Shown here: in pieces, positions 9,661-19,829 of the stretch
Layout of the letters: every line of letters starts with the position of its first letter
Numbering within the stretch: the first letter of the stretch is position 1
DNA from: Hydractinia symbiolongicarpus
Lineage: Eukaryota; Cnidaria; Hydrozoa; Anthoathecata; Hydractiniidae
Assembly: GCF_029227915.1 (NCBI RefSeq)
Contig: NC_079884.1
Location: forward strand, 24,118,001-24,182,000
DNA length: 64,000 bases
Reading direction: 5' to 3'
Notes under the pieces: model-generated
Told to the model about the DNA's origin: nothing
Database searches by the model: none
What the model saw: only the letters and a program-made list of their open reading frames with translations
Translations under genes and position numbers: made by a program

Positions 9661-11987
9661 CCTAGCTAGCTAGCTAGTTGTTGGTGGTGGTTGGCTTTTT
9701 ATGATGCTAGCTATAAAACATGTCTGGCAACAATAATATAATCAAAACTGAAAATAAAACATGAAAAAACCTTACAGAACCTTGCTATGATTAATTTATA
9801 AAACCATGCTCTTCTTCAAATGTTTTTTTAAAGATTTATTTTGAATGAAAGAGTAGAGAATACTCAAAAAGAACAGCCATCTTTTTAGTAAACACAATTT
9901 CCGTTTTATGCTAGGAACTTCATTTAACAGTCCGTATGCTTTGTGAATATCTAATACCGTTTCATATGTAGCGATACCTATATATATATGCTAACATAGA
10001 GTTTTTTGGCATAAGGGTATATATATTTATATCGTTATTAGCAGCGGGTTATATATTTACACCTTATGTGCGATTTCTATGCAGTACAACCCTAATTTTT
10101 TTTAGTTAAATTTTAGCGTACGGCCACGTCATAAGAAAGTGACCCGTGATTTCCGTGTCGTGGACTCACAGTTTTACTCACGCAAGGGAATTAATATATA
10201 AGATACATTTTTTCTTGTTTGCTGAACTAAAAAAAACCTTCTGGAAACGGGGTGAAATGTAAAATGTTTTGATTTTGCGTTAGAGTACATTAAATAAAGT
10301 GTGCAAGCTATAAAACATGTCTGGCAACAATAATATAATCAAAACTGAAAATAAAACATGAAAAAACCTTACAGAACCTTGCTATGATTAATTTATAAAA
10401 CCATGCTCTTCTTCAAATGTTTTTTTAAAGATTTATTTTGAATGAAAGAGTAGAGAATACTCAAAAAGAACAGCCATCTTTTTAGTAAACACAATTTCCG
10501 TTTTATGCTAGGAACTTCATTTAACAGTCCGTATGCTTTGTGAATATCTAATACCGTTTCATATGTAGCGATACCTATATATATATGCTAACATAGAGTT
10601 TTTTGGCATAAGGGTATATATATTTATATCGTTATTAGCAGCGGGTTATATATTTACACCTTATGTGCGATTTCTATGCAGTACAACCCTAATTTTTTTA
10701 GTTAAATTTTAGCGTACGGCCACGTCATAAGAAAGTGACCCGTGATTTCCGTGTCGTGGACTCACAGTTTTACTCACGCAAGGGAATTAATATATAAGAT
10801 ACATTTTTTCTTGTTTGCTGAACTAAAAAAAACCTTCTGGAAACGGGGTGAAATGTAAAATGTTTTGATTTTGCGTTAGAGTACATTAAATAAAGTGTGC
10901 ATGCACACAGGGAGAGAAAACATACAACAGGCAAATGCATTTGTAGAAATCCATTGGAAGGTAATACCTGTTCTTGAAAAGAGAAGATATATCAGCTGAG
11001 AAAAGTAAATTTAATTCATTTTGGAATTCCTATATATTCTTCAAAAATCTTTAAATTGGGTAATTAGCCAATTTTACCTGATGTGGTCTCACTTATTCTA
11101 CCCCCAGATATAAATTAATTTCAGCATGACGTTGCTCGTTTACTTTTTAGCAGTAAGCACCTTAGCTTGGGCATTTGTGTGGCACAAAAAAGAGTGTTGG
11201 TGAAGAGAATGCCTTTTTGTGACTAAATTGACTAATACTTTACTTCATCTAGCCCCCTTTTTTTTCCCTGCCACACAGATGCCCAGGAGCTGAAAGAGGT
11301 TACTTCTAAAAATGTAACATTGACATATCATCTGTTCTTTTGTAAGTTTTTCCACCAAACCATCCATAAAAAAAATTCTCACTTTAATTCTCTAGCTACA
11401 TATAAGCAAGCAGCTACAGTTTTAGCTAGTCATCCAAAATAAAGTCAAAATACAAGGCTCTGGCCCAAAAAAAAAACAATTTAGCACCTTGCTTAGGATT
11501 GCCCTAGCAAAATAGCTTGCAGTTGGTTAAGAGCAAACATTATAGCTAGCTCTGTTAAAATGATATATCTTTTGGTCGTCGTTCAATTTTCCCGATTTGA
11601 ACTTTCACTCAAATGTTCATAACACGTGATCATTAAAATTACTTTCACACAAATCATCGCAACCACGTGTTTGTTAAAGTGCACCTTAGGTGAAAACATT
11701 AAAATCGAAAGTGGAAATTGCACGCATTACATCTTTCATTCATAGTTGCAAAAAGAAACATGACCCATTGCTTAATATAAGGTGATTGCGTATACAAAGG
11801 TCTAATTCTTTAAACGACTTTCGTAAAATACTGGCCAATATTTCTATATAGCTAGCTCCTAGCTAGCGCTACAAAAACATAAAAAAAGCATAGCTACGTA
11901 CGATCCTTTTATAAAATCATGAAACTGGATTTCTCCTTCGTTTGTTGCAGCCTTAAAGTTAGGCATAACATCACCTAAGTTAACCAT
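6545..11987 (-). CDS. PRDX6: 1-Cys peroxiredoxin, PRDX6 type (3 exons)
   Basis: Exons on the minus strand are 11987-11902, 7559-7268 and 6820-6545, with matching phases, for 217 residues (human PRDX6 has 224). The enzyme reduces hydroperoxides in the cytosol using one catalytic Cys. The start MVNLGDVMPNF matches the family N-terminus. The active site is SHPADFTPVCTTEL with Cys44 and His36. The C-terminal part runs GMLDPEEKD, LKLSFLYPATTGRNFDEI, VATPVNW and LFPKGV, all in the family order. Human PRDX6 has a GDSWG lipase motif for phospholipase A2 activity; here the same place reads KGSWA, so both Gly are changed and the Ser29 is kept, which makes that second activity doubtful. Intron 1 is 4.3 kb and full of repeats; intron 2 holds two family E repeats. 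Gene identity is secure. Confidence 0.95.
6971..7067. repeat. Family E repeat, diverged copy
   Basis: It begins TCTATATTATAATTCCTGTA, continues GTCTGCCTGTCATGCAAAAT and ends ACCGACTAGT. It lies head to tail with the next copy in PRDX6-like intron 2. Confidence 0.6.
7068..7195. repeat. Family E repeat
   Basis: It starts TCTATACTATAATACCCGTA, then CGTCTGTCTGTCATGCAAAA, ends with the small foldback CCATGGATTTTTCCACGGG and CCAGT. Compare 21739-21898; the (GTCY)n run varies in length between copies. Non-coding. Confidence 0.7.
7626..7655. repeat. Family E fragment, reverse orientation
   Basis: CTAGCTGTTTCCCGTGGAAG followed by AATCCAC resembles the reverse complement of the family E right end. 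Confidence 0.4.
7800..9400. repeat. Diverged ~100-bp tandem array in PRDX6-like intron 1
   Basis: A motif like ATATTGCATACAGTCCCTCC followed by CACAAAAGTTTACACAAAATGT recurs about every 90-120 bp (near 8127, 8447, 8624, 8727, 8828, 9013, 9100, 9237 and 9337), with AAAATCAGTT-like words between. The copies are too diverged to give exact unit boundaries by eye. It looks like an old minisatellite. Confidence 0.6.
9634..9659. repeat. (TA)n microsatellite
   Basis: Uninterrupted TA repeat of about 13 units, within a CTAGCTAG-rich stretch. Confidence 0.9.
9709..10901. repeat. Two-copy 597-bp tandem duplication
   Basis: Copy 1 is 9709-10305 and copy 2 is 10306-10901. They start AGCTATAAAACATGTCTGGC and end TAAATAAAGTGTGCA. 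The only difference noticed is one T in a poly-T run near 10095, so copy 2 is 596 bp. It lies in PRDX6-like intron 1 and has no coding potential. The near identity points to a recent event or an assembly duplicate. Confidence 0.9.
10902..11901. other. Remainder of PRDX6-like intron 1
   Basis: A+T-rich with several CTAGCTAG palindromic words near 11395-11550 and 11855. No exon or complete element recognised. Confidence 0.4.
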
Positions 11988-12529
11988 GATGAATCCAGTG
12001 GAGAGGCAATTTAAAACAGTATGCTCGCCAGCTAATCACAAGAAGACAACAGCAACACCGAAACTTTGCAATAGCTTTTTTAAATACCTCCGTTTTGCAC
12101 GAGTGACCGCATAATTACAGACGACGCTCTCCTTCAAAGTGCTTTTACAACTGACCGGAATAAATTAGGCGGAATAAACTGGAAAACTGATTAATAAATT
12201 CTTCGTGTGTGGGAGTAAAAGATTTTATTCAGCGCCCGCTATCGACCATAAGATATGCCGAGTATTTGTAGTTATTGCGGAGAAAATTAAAACATGTAAT
12301 GCCCTTTTTAATTTTACTTGCGTGGTGATAAAATTAATAATGGTAAAATAAAAATCTAAAGTGAACACAAATACTCACATCATTAAAACGTCATCATTTT
12401 ATGAGCTACTACAAAAGAAAATAAGAAGCCCTGCGGCTTTAAGATTTCCGTCATTAGCCTAAAGGATTTTGAAATTTAAAGTAGACCTTGAAAACGGAGA
12501 ATTATGGGGTAAACAAATCACGAGTGTCA
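11988..12529. other. Upstream region of PRDX6-like
   Basis: Candidate promoter and 5' UTR of the leftward peroxiredoxin gene. No TATA box could be assigned. GAAGCCCTGCGGCTTTAAGA near 12427 recurs in variant form near 13913, inside the THAP transposon remnant. Confidence 0.35.
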
Positions 12530-13486
12530 CAATACACCTTTCCCGAATTTATATTTTGTAAAATATTGCGTGCATAAAAACGAGGCAAATCTTGGTAAAC
12601 ATTATTCGCGTTCATATAAACATGGATGAAGACAATACTATGAGAGATATTTTGCTTAATAAAATTAAGGAAAATATAGATTTAGTCTTCGATAAAATTG
12701 GAGAAAAAGCGTGAGGGAAAACATGGAGGGAATGCCACCGTTTACGATAAAAGAAATTTAAAAGCATCGACAAAATAGTGGTAAACAGCACAGTGTGGCA
12801 ATTATTAAAACTTTGGAGCGTGGCAGAAAGTTTAGGGATGAACTATACATATCTGCTGATAGTATTTTCACATCAACAACTACATTTGCTCCAAGTAAAA
12901 ACAGAATTTTTAAAGACTTAGTTATGGTCAGCCCTGTAAAAAGTAATGCTGACAAAAAGGTATCCATCTAATGTTATATGATCCTAGAATTAATGATAGT
13001 TTGTGTAACATAAATCCAAGAATATTAAAACTGCAAGAAGATATGCTTATGGTTGACAAACGGGTTGGTTTTACTCATTGTATTAACAGTACATGGAAAA
13101 GAAAAAACAACATTAAATATGCTAGCTTTCTTGTCGGATCTACATTGTCACACCAACTACTACCGCTAGAACATAACATCTAGGTTGTTACTAATATTAA
13201 TTAAATACTTCAAATAAATCAAAACAAAACGAAACACAACCCTATGAGTTTATTGATGTAAATTCTGTATTAATCCCAAAAGGGTAAATTAAATCAACAA
13301 TACACACACCTAGCTGTTCAGTAAAGTCGTTTATAGTATCATCAATTAGTTTTTCTTTTAACATTGAATTCTCAGTTTTGATAGTTTCTAATTCATCAGG
13401 AGTAAAAAAAACAGGTTGTTCTTCAGTGATCTCAGCAGAATCAGATGAAGAACTTTCATATGTGCTTTCAGAATCTGTTTCGACTA

Positions 13487-13862
13487 CTACTGGAAGTGCT
13501 CTTTTTTCAGACTTTTCCTTTTTTGTGTTGTATTATTTTGTTTGAACGTAAATATATATGGCACAGAGCCATTGATTAATGTTTTCCGTTCACAACCAAA
13601 ACCTAATTTTACACAGTGTACTTCAAAGTGGACTTCGCATACTTTTGTGTTCTTGTTTACTGTGCTTACCCATTGTTTTCTCAAACTTGGATCCGATGGA
13701 AATGAAAACATCCAATGCCTGTTTAACTCTGGGTTTATTAAGAGTAGAACTTTTGCATAACAATACGCAACAAGAGTTGCCAGGTCGAGAGGTCGATATA
13801 CCTGGATAGATTAAATTATGATAAATTTCTTGCTGACCTTTCTGATTGCTATTCGCCATCAC
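13487..13862 (-). pseudogene. THAP zinc-finger remnant of a transposase, frameshifted
   Basis: One minus-strand frame carries CCVLLCKSSTLNKPRVKQAL; a second overlapping frame carries FSFPSDPSLRKQW, then VCEVHFE and GSVPYIF. Together they show the C2CH order of a THAP domain (Cys-x3-Cys, invariant Trp, Cys-x2-His, and the terminal AVPxIF-like motif), but the two halves sit in different frames, so the domain is broken near 13700. It ends in a Lys-rich tail. The context inside an inverted-repeat element suggests it was the DNA-binding head of the transposase. Confidence 0.65.
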
Positions 13863-14164
13863 AAATACATATTCTTCTTTTACAAGACAAGTATGTTTTT
13901 AAATACATTACAAGAAGCCCTGGGGGCTCTAAGAATTTCCGCTCGCTACCAAAATATTTGATGAAAACCTGCTAATTCGTTGTGTTATTGTGCTAAACAT
14001 TTGAGGAGGTTTGGTGCATGAACCTCTGAAGATAAAGCACACAAGTGACATTATATCTTACAACAAACGCAAACAAAACGAAACGTGTCATAATAAACTC
14101 ACATTTTAAAATAAATTGCTAACAAAAAATACAGCCTAACATTCATGGTAAGTCTTGCGATTGA

Positions 14165-14690
14165 AACGTTTATGGTCTTAAACGGCATTTAGTTGACAAA
14201 AAATCAAAATTTTGCTGTGACCATCATTTTCAGCATACTTTTTTTATTAACTGTGTCAATTTTTGTCGAAAATAAAGCAGTTTTAATTTTTGGTTAAATT
14301 TTGGCCTAAAATGACATTTAGGTGACAAAAATCAAACTTTTGTACCATCATCATTTTCAGCATACTTTATTTGTTAACTGTGCCAGATTTAGCCGAAAAT
14401 AAAATGGTTTTAATTTTTGGATCAATTTTGGCCTAAAATGGCATTTAGGTGACAAAAATCAAAATTTCGATGTCACCATTATGTTCACCATACTTTTTTT
14501 GGTAACTTTGCCAATTTTTGTTGAAAATGAAGTAGTTTTAATTTTTGGACCAATTTTGTCCTAAAATGACATTTAAGGTGGCAAAAAATCAAAATTTTTA
14601 TGTCACCATTATGTTCAGCATACTTTTTTTGTTAACTGTGCCAAATTTTGTTGAAAACAAATACTAATTTTGTCCTGAAACATCATTTAG
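14165..14690. repeat. ~128-bp tandem repeat, about four copies
   Basis: The landmark GGCATTTAGGTGACAAAAAT (with small changes) recurs near 14184, 14313, 14439 and 14568. Each unit also has CATTTTCAGCATACTTTTTT and GTTTTAATTTTTGG. It lies within the THAP transposon remnant, and subterminal arrays like this are common in DNA transposons. Confidence 0.85.
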
Positions 14691-15567
14691 ATGAGTTCCC
14701 AGTAGTTGGGGAGCTTGGGTGCGAAGTTTACATCTGTGACGGAGGAACGTGTAATCCCAGGGTCGATTTTTTCTCAAAAATGCTCCAAAAGAAAAAAACG
14801 ACGGTTTTAAAGAATTTCCTACGCCTTCGGGCGCGGAAATCCAATAAGTAGTTTCGTTAAGAAAAACCTGCAATCCTGTAGAAAAATACACAATAAAAGA
14901 TCATTCACAACGCATAAAAGTATGACACTCACCAGCTGTATTTTTAATGTTTACAAAGTTTACTAAGAAGTGCCTCGTTTTCATGCCGATGATGTAATCG
15001 ATAATTTAAATTCGGGAAAGGTGTATTCTTAACTATTTTTGTAACTAACCTGCAATGTTAAAATACAACTCAATACATAAAAAATAGAAATTCTACATAG
15101 CTATATAAAGTATTCTAAAATAAAAGTTAAAACTTTAACTGTATATTTTCAAAAGTAACAAGACGTATGATATACGCAAACAACCTCGCGAATAAAGTTT
15201 ACAAAAAGCTGTCTATCAAATTGGGATTTTTGTTACGAAGTTAGACACGACATATTTTACTATTCAGATACGCAATAATATTTGTTACACACTTATTTTT
15301 CAAAATTGATTTGTGAGACCTTCCTGAACAGAAAATTCCTCGAACTTTTAATATTCGATGGGTCCGTCTTGGGTGAACCGACTGACAGGAAGAAGAAAGA
15401 CCACAAACCCACAAACCCCAAAATTTGCGAAATTCATTAATTCAGTTAATTCTGCCTACATTCACTTTTAAAAAGTTTGGTGGAAACACCTTTATTTACT
15501 AGTTAGTTAAACAAGTGTTTTGAACACTTGTCTTATCTTTTTAAAAAAGAAAAAAGAAAAAAAAAGT

Positions 15568-15693
15568 AAAAATAGTTACCAAGATGAGATTCGAACACAC
15601 GACGACTCCCGTGTCGGTGCTCAGAGAGGCAAAAATAGTTACCAAGATGAGATTCGAACACACGACGACTCCCGTGTCGGTGCTCAGAGAGGC
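15568..15693 (-). repeat. Two-copy 63-bp tandem repeat with tRNA-like tail
   Basis: Two identical 63-bp units start AAAAATAGTTACCAAGATGA at 15568 and 15631. On the minus strand each contains GTGTTCGAATCTCATC, similar to the B box and T arm of a tRNA gene, and a GC-rich ACGGGAGTCGTCGTG stretch. It could be a fragment of a tRNA-derived SINE or a tandemly copied tRNA relic. Frames crossing it are fortuitous. Confidence 0.7.
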
Positions 15694-16502
15694 AAAAATT
15701 TCCATTCTTGTAGGACACATTTGCGTTTTAATACAAGCTCACGAGCTTGTAATCAGGAAAATTCTGGAAATTCCAGAATACAAATCTTGCTATGTAGAAA
15801 CTTAACGATTCGAATATAATAACTTCTGAACGAGCTCAATTTAAATGATGAAGTAGTTCATTGTTTATTAATTCAGTAATAAATACATATTAGCATTTGA
15901 ATATTTTGAGTATTTAGACCTTCAAAATTTACTCTCTTGTTGAAAATTTTTTGAAGATGATGATGGTACATGGTCTGATAACAGGTGATCTAAAAAAAAA
16001 GTACGTTTAAAATAAGAAACAAGAATACAATTTTACCATAAACTGCATTAAAACCAGGTTGTTTAATTATTGTCTCTTTAACCTCTTTTTGCCTCTTTGA
16101 TTTAAAAAGAGAATTTAATACAAAGATACAAATCCATGCGATGTGATGCACAGATATATTATTCTTTTTTGATTCAAATTCTCAAATTTGAATTTCTTTC
16201 GGGGAGTCGGATTAGTTCCAAGTTTTCATTTTGAGGAAACTGATTGGTTATTGTTTTGTTTGACAAATTGACAAATTGAATCCAACAAGTTGAAACATAA
16301 AGGGGTACACACACAATAAATTTGCGGATTTGAAAAATTGAGGGTTTTTTTCGTGATATTTTTAAAAATCAAGTCATTTCTAAGAAATCTCAGACAAATA
16401 TTTTTGTGATACTTTGGGTGAGTTAAAGAAAGATTTTCAAGCAAATTAGGCACATGGAGAACTGATATTTAGCCAGTAATAGAATAGTTAGCCGTTTTCA
16501 AT
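15694..16502. other. Intergenic, no gene seen
   Basis: A+T-rich without convincing coding structure. GCTCACGAGCTTGT and TTCTGGAAATTCCAGAA near 15740-15780 are small palindromes. Confidence 0.4.
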
Positions 16503-16803
16503 GGCACCATAGCTTGGTGGTTATAACTCTGACACTTTGTGCGGGAGAACGGGGTTCAATTTCCCTTGGAAGCAATTTAACATTGGTGAGTGCTACCATA
16601 GCTCCGGGTTAACCCAAGCCATGTGAGAGAAATTGGGGAGATGACACACTATGTGGGCTGTTGGATGCTACAGGGAGTTGTCTGGTGGAGCGAGGACCCT
16701 AATTGGGTCTGCATATCTTAAAATGAGCATTAAATACTAGGACTCTCTATCTAAGCCATGGCCTTTCCTGGAAATAATAGACAGGATTTGTAAGGCTAGC
16801 CAT
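16503..16803 (+). mobile_element. tRNA-headed SINE, copy 1
   Basis: A tRNA-like head starts GGCACCATAGCTTGGTGGTT with a B-box-like GGGGTTCAATTTCCC. The body follows (GGGTTAACCCAAGCCATGTG; ACCCTAATTGGGTCTGCATA; AATGAGCATTAAATACT) and the end is AAGGCTAGCCAT. The same sequence occurs in reverse orientation at 42980-43320, which fixes the ends. Non-coding, would be transcribed by RNA polymerase III. Confidence 0.8.
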
Positions 16804-18089
16804 ATAAAATATACAGACATTCTATTTATCTATGCAGAATAATTATATATACAGCGTACAGTATAATTAGCTGCTTATACAGCTCCTTATGCGATATATA
16901 TCTTTTTACTTAAATTTTCACTTTTCTTCGTTATCGATCTCCCCATAGTCATCTATGTTTATATAGATCAACATAAAGTTGTGCTTCAATTAAAATCAAG
17001 AAAAAGAACAAAAAACGATTTTGCAAAAAATTATAATTTTACTGTAGATAGCAGTACATATATATGTCGTATATATTATTAAACAACAAAACTATTCTGA
17101 TTTCAAGGAAAAAACATGACGCAGTTAGCTGTAAAGAACACAAAGAAGCTTTTAACGGCTAATTATATTAGGTGTAGCATCTAATTATCCTGCATCGGCT
17201 CAGCATCAACTACATATTGTTACAGGTTAATTATCAGTTCACCGGCTGCTCAGTGCAAGCAACAATAAACTTCTGTCACGTTTCGACAACTTTTCTGCAA
17301 AAATACAAAAAAAAAATCCTGTGCCACAAAGTGTCATTTGGAAGTTATTTTAAGCCCCCTTTTTTGCCATAAGAACAGGAGTTCGGTGTCCAGTCATGGA
17401 AGAACTACACAAGGCAGGATAAAGGTTTTTTGTTGCTTTAAGAAAAAAAGGCACTCTAATCAAAGCACTATTTTGTGTCACTAACTCCATAGCTAGCTAG
17501 CAAGTAAGTAATTTCATGACTATCAACTAACTAACTAATTTCATGACTATCCAAGTCAGCACTAAAAATTGAGATAGCTAGCTAGCCAGTACACCTTTCT
17601 CACTTAGCTATATATAAAATAATTCTTACCTGATAAAATACACGAATTTAAGAAATAGTGCTTAGCTCCCCATCAATAAAGCTACTACGACCAAATCAAA
17701 GAGACCAGCAAGGGGCGACCAACAAGATGTAAGCACTTTTAGTAATGGCCGCACACGGAATGTTCTGGCCACACAAAGAGTACACTCTCTGTTCAGATTG
17801 GTCATTTAATTGACAGAGATTAAAATAAAGTATCTTATTTGGCTCTCGCAAAAATGGAATTTTCCGAGCGTTTAGCCTGGACAAAAACTTAGCAGCGTCT
17901 GTCTCTCTCTCTCTATGCGAATGTAAGGCAAAGCAAAAAATGACTCAACTATTTTTTGTTGGGGATGTCAATGGCCTTATTGATCAAACAATGCGCTTTA
18001 CTAATGACAACATCAATTCCCTTCGTGTTTGCTTACAGCGTGCTGCCAGATCACGTGACATAGGCTATCATTTTCTTGATGGATTCCTA
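16804..18089. other. Intergenic, no gene seen
   Basis: Contains CTAGCTAG-rich words near 17485-17590 and a (CT)n run near 17900. No exon pattern recognised on either strand. Confidence 0.4.
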
Positions 18090-18205
18090 CAACCTCGTCC
18101 CCAGGGTCTTGTGGTCCGTGGACCCGTTATTAATACGGAGAGGCCAACAATGATCTGCCGCTATCAACTTTATCAGTAAGGCAAAATGCCCTGGGAACGA
18201 GGTTG
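18090..18205. repeat. MITE family A
   Basis: CAACCTCGTCCCCAGGGTCT at the left and AATGCCCTGGGAACGAGGTT at the right are full-length terminal inverted repeats. The interior (GGACCCGTTATTAATACGGA) differs from other copies. Confidence 0.8.
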
Positions 18206-19200
18206 GGATTTCTGTTGCTGACATCCAGCATGTTAAGACCGTTATTGCATTATAATACCATCGCATGTTTTTGGCTTACACTGATATAATGCTGTATTTT
18301 TTGATTGAGCGCCCCTACTCTTCGGTGAAGGATTTTGATTATCGTATGTAGAGAAAGGATGTGTGGAGGGATGATTAAAGAAATAAAGGGACTTCATCAA
18401 ACGCACAAGGTTCCTTGTTTCTTATACTGCTGTCTGCTTGGGTAGTGAAATTGATCGGTGATAAAAACAAAGTGTTCGTATACCTTTAAATTTTCCCCTA
18501 GCGAAAAACAAGTAAATTTTATAGAAAAGAAAGAATGACTTTATTAAGTTGATACGTTGTGTTTATGACTTTACTGATCTTAAAAGATGTTTTAACTAGT
18601 CCACGATATTGACCAGTTTCAGTTTGGCTGGTAATATGATAGTACCTTTTCTTTGAATTTTGACGATATCCACCATTTGGATGTGTTCAAAAACATTCTA
18701 CTCGGTATGCACAATTAACCTTTTAACGATGTTCGAATAATAAAGGGGTGGGTGGGGGGAGAGGAGGAGGGTACTTGATGTTTAACATCAGCTCAAAATT
18801 ACTGACATTCCATCTCAATAGACATTTAGTTGCTAGTTAATTCGGTAAAAAAAACGACTATTTTTTTGTTTTTCTCCATTCGTCAATTTCGTATATATCT
18901 AGGAGCGTATCAATATATATTTATATGCGACGACGATGACAAACTGAAATTAGTGTATTTACAAAAATAGAAAATCGACGATGCAAATTATTGACTGTAA
19001 AAAACACAAACCAATAAACAAACAAACAAACAAACACACAAACTAACAAACAGAATAGGCGTGGTGTAATGTCAATAAAAAGCACTCTTAGTACCCTATT
19101 TACACAAATTAAAATAAATGTATTGTTGAACCAGCACCATACAAAAAACGTTTTGTTAATCTGTCTCTTCAATCTTCTGCAAGCTGACCCCGGTTTTGGG
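18206..19200. other. Intergenic, no gene seen
   Basis: A G-rich purine run (GGGGTGGGTGGGGGGAGAGG) near 18745 and an AAAC microsatellite near 19014-19040 are the only structure seen. Confidence 0.4.
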
Positions 19201-19829
19201 ATTAAGCTTTTTCAATCGCCGTGTCATCATCAACCTGATAAAAAACAACTTAAATTCAAAAAAGTGACAAAATCCGGTTTTAAGAAATAGCTTGCTTATA
19301 TTTTTTGTAACTCTGACATAACGGCCGTCGTAAGGTAGAAAGAGAACTCCGCCAGAGCCTTCTGTCATTACTACATCATTCTAAACACAAACGCCCATTG
19401 TATGATTTCTACAAACAAAATATTTTATTTGTACAGGGTGTAATATAGTGAGGCACACTTTTAAAAAGTACGTCAAAATTTTAGCTGAGACTGGATGTGC
19501 TTATCCGTTTTTTTTAGGTTCGAGTGATCTTAGTTGTGTTCCTCCGAAAAAACGGCAAAATTAAATTTATTTTTCAAATATAGATGGTGATAAAATTATT
19601 CTATTGTGAATAAATGCGTCTATATTAGTAAAAAAGGGGAAAATGTTCAGAGATAATTGTTCTTTTAGTAATTCCAGGCCAACATTATTTTGTTCTTAAT
19701 CTGTAAAGGAATTTAAGTTAACTACCAGTCTCAATAAATACGTTTTTCTAATTTCGTTTTTATTTTGTAGTTTCTTATATAAAAACGTGTATAGAGGGAA
19801 TACTTAAATATAATGAGAATATAACTTAC

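Larger units (their letters stand above)
12530..15035. mobile_element. Dead DNA transposon with ~75-bp terminal inverted repeats
   Basis: The left end AATACACCTTTCCCGAATTT and, some 40 bp inwards, AAAACGAGGCAAATCTTGGT are matched in reverse complement near 14960-15035 (AAATTCGGGAAAGGTGTATT; ACTAAGAAGTGCCTCGTTTT). The repeats are imperfect but colinear over roughly 75 bp. Between them lie a THAP zinc-finger remnant and a four-copy tandem array. No intact transposase frame survives. THAP domains occur at the N-terminus of P-element and some other DNA transposases, which fits the remnant; superfamily not assigned. Confidence 0.65.

Noticed and set aside
13542-13809. Plus-strand open frames over the THAP remnant
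   Set aside because: Shadow frames opposite the minus-strand THAP-coding sequence.
15520-15819. Repetitive open frames with QDEIRTHDDS repeats
   Set aside because: They are readings of the 63-bp tandem repeat.
19156-19368. Tail frame GGVLFLPYDGRYV as certain C-terminus of the TRP channel
   Set aside because: The phase from the strong donor at 19829 does not fit; kept only as an alternative.
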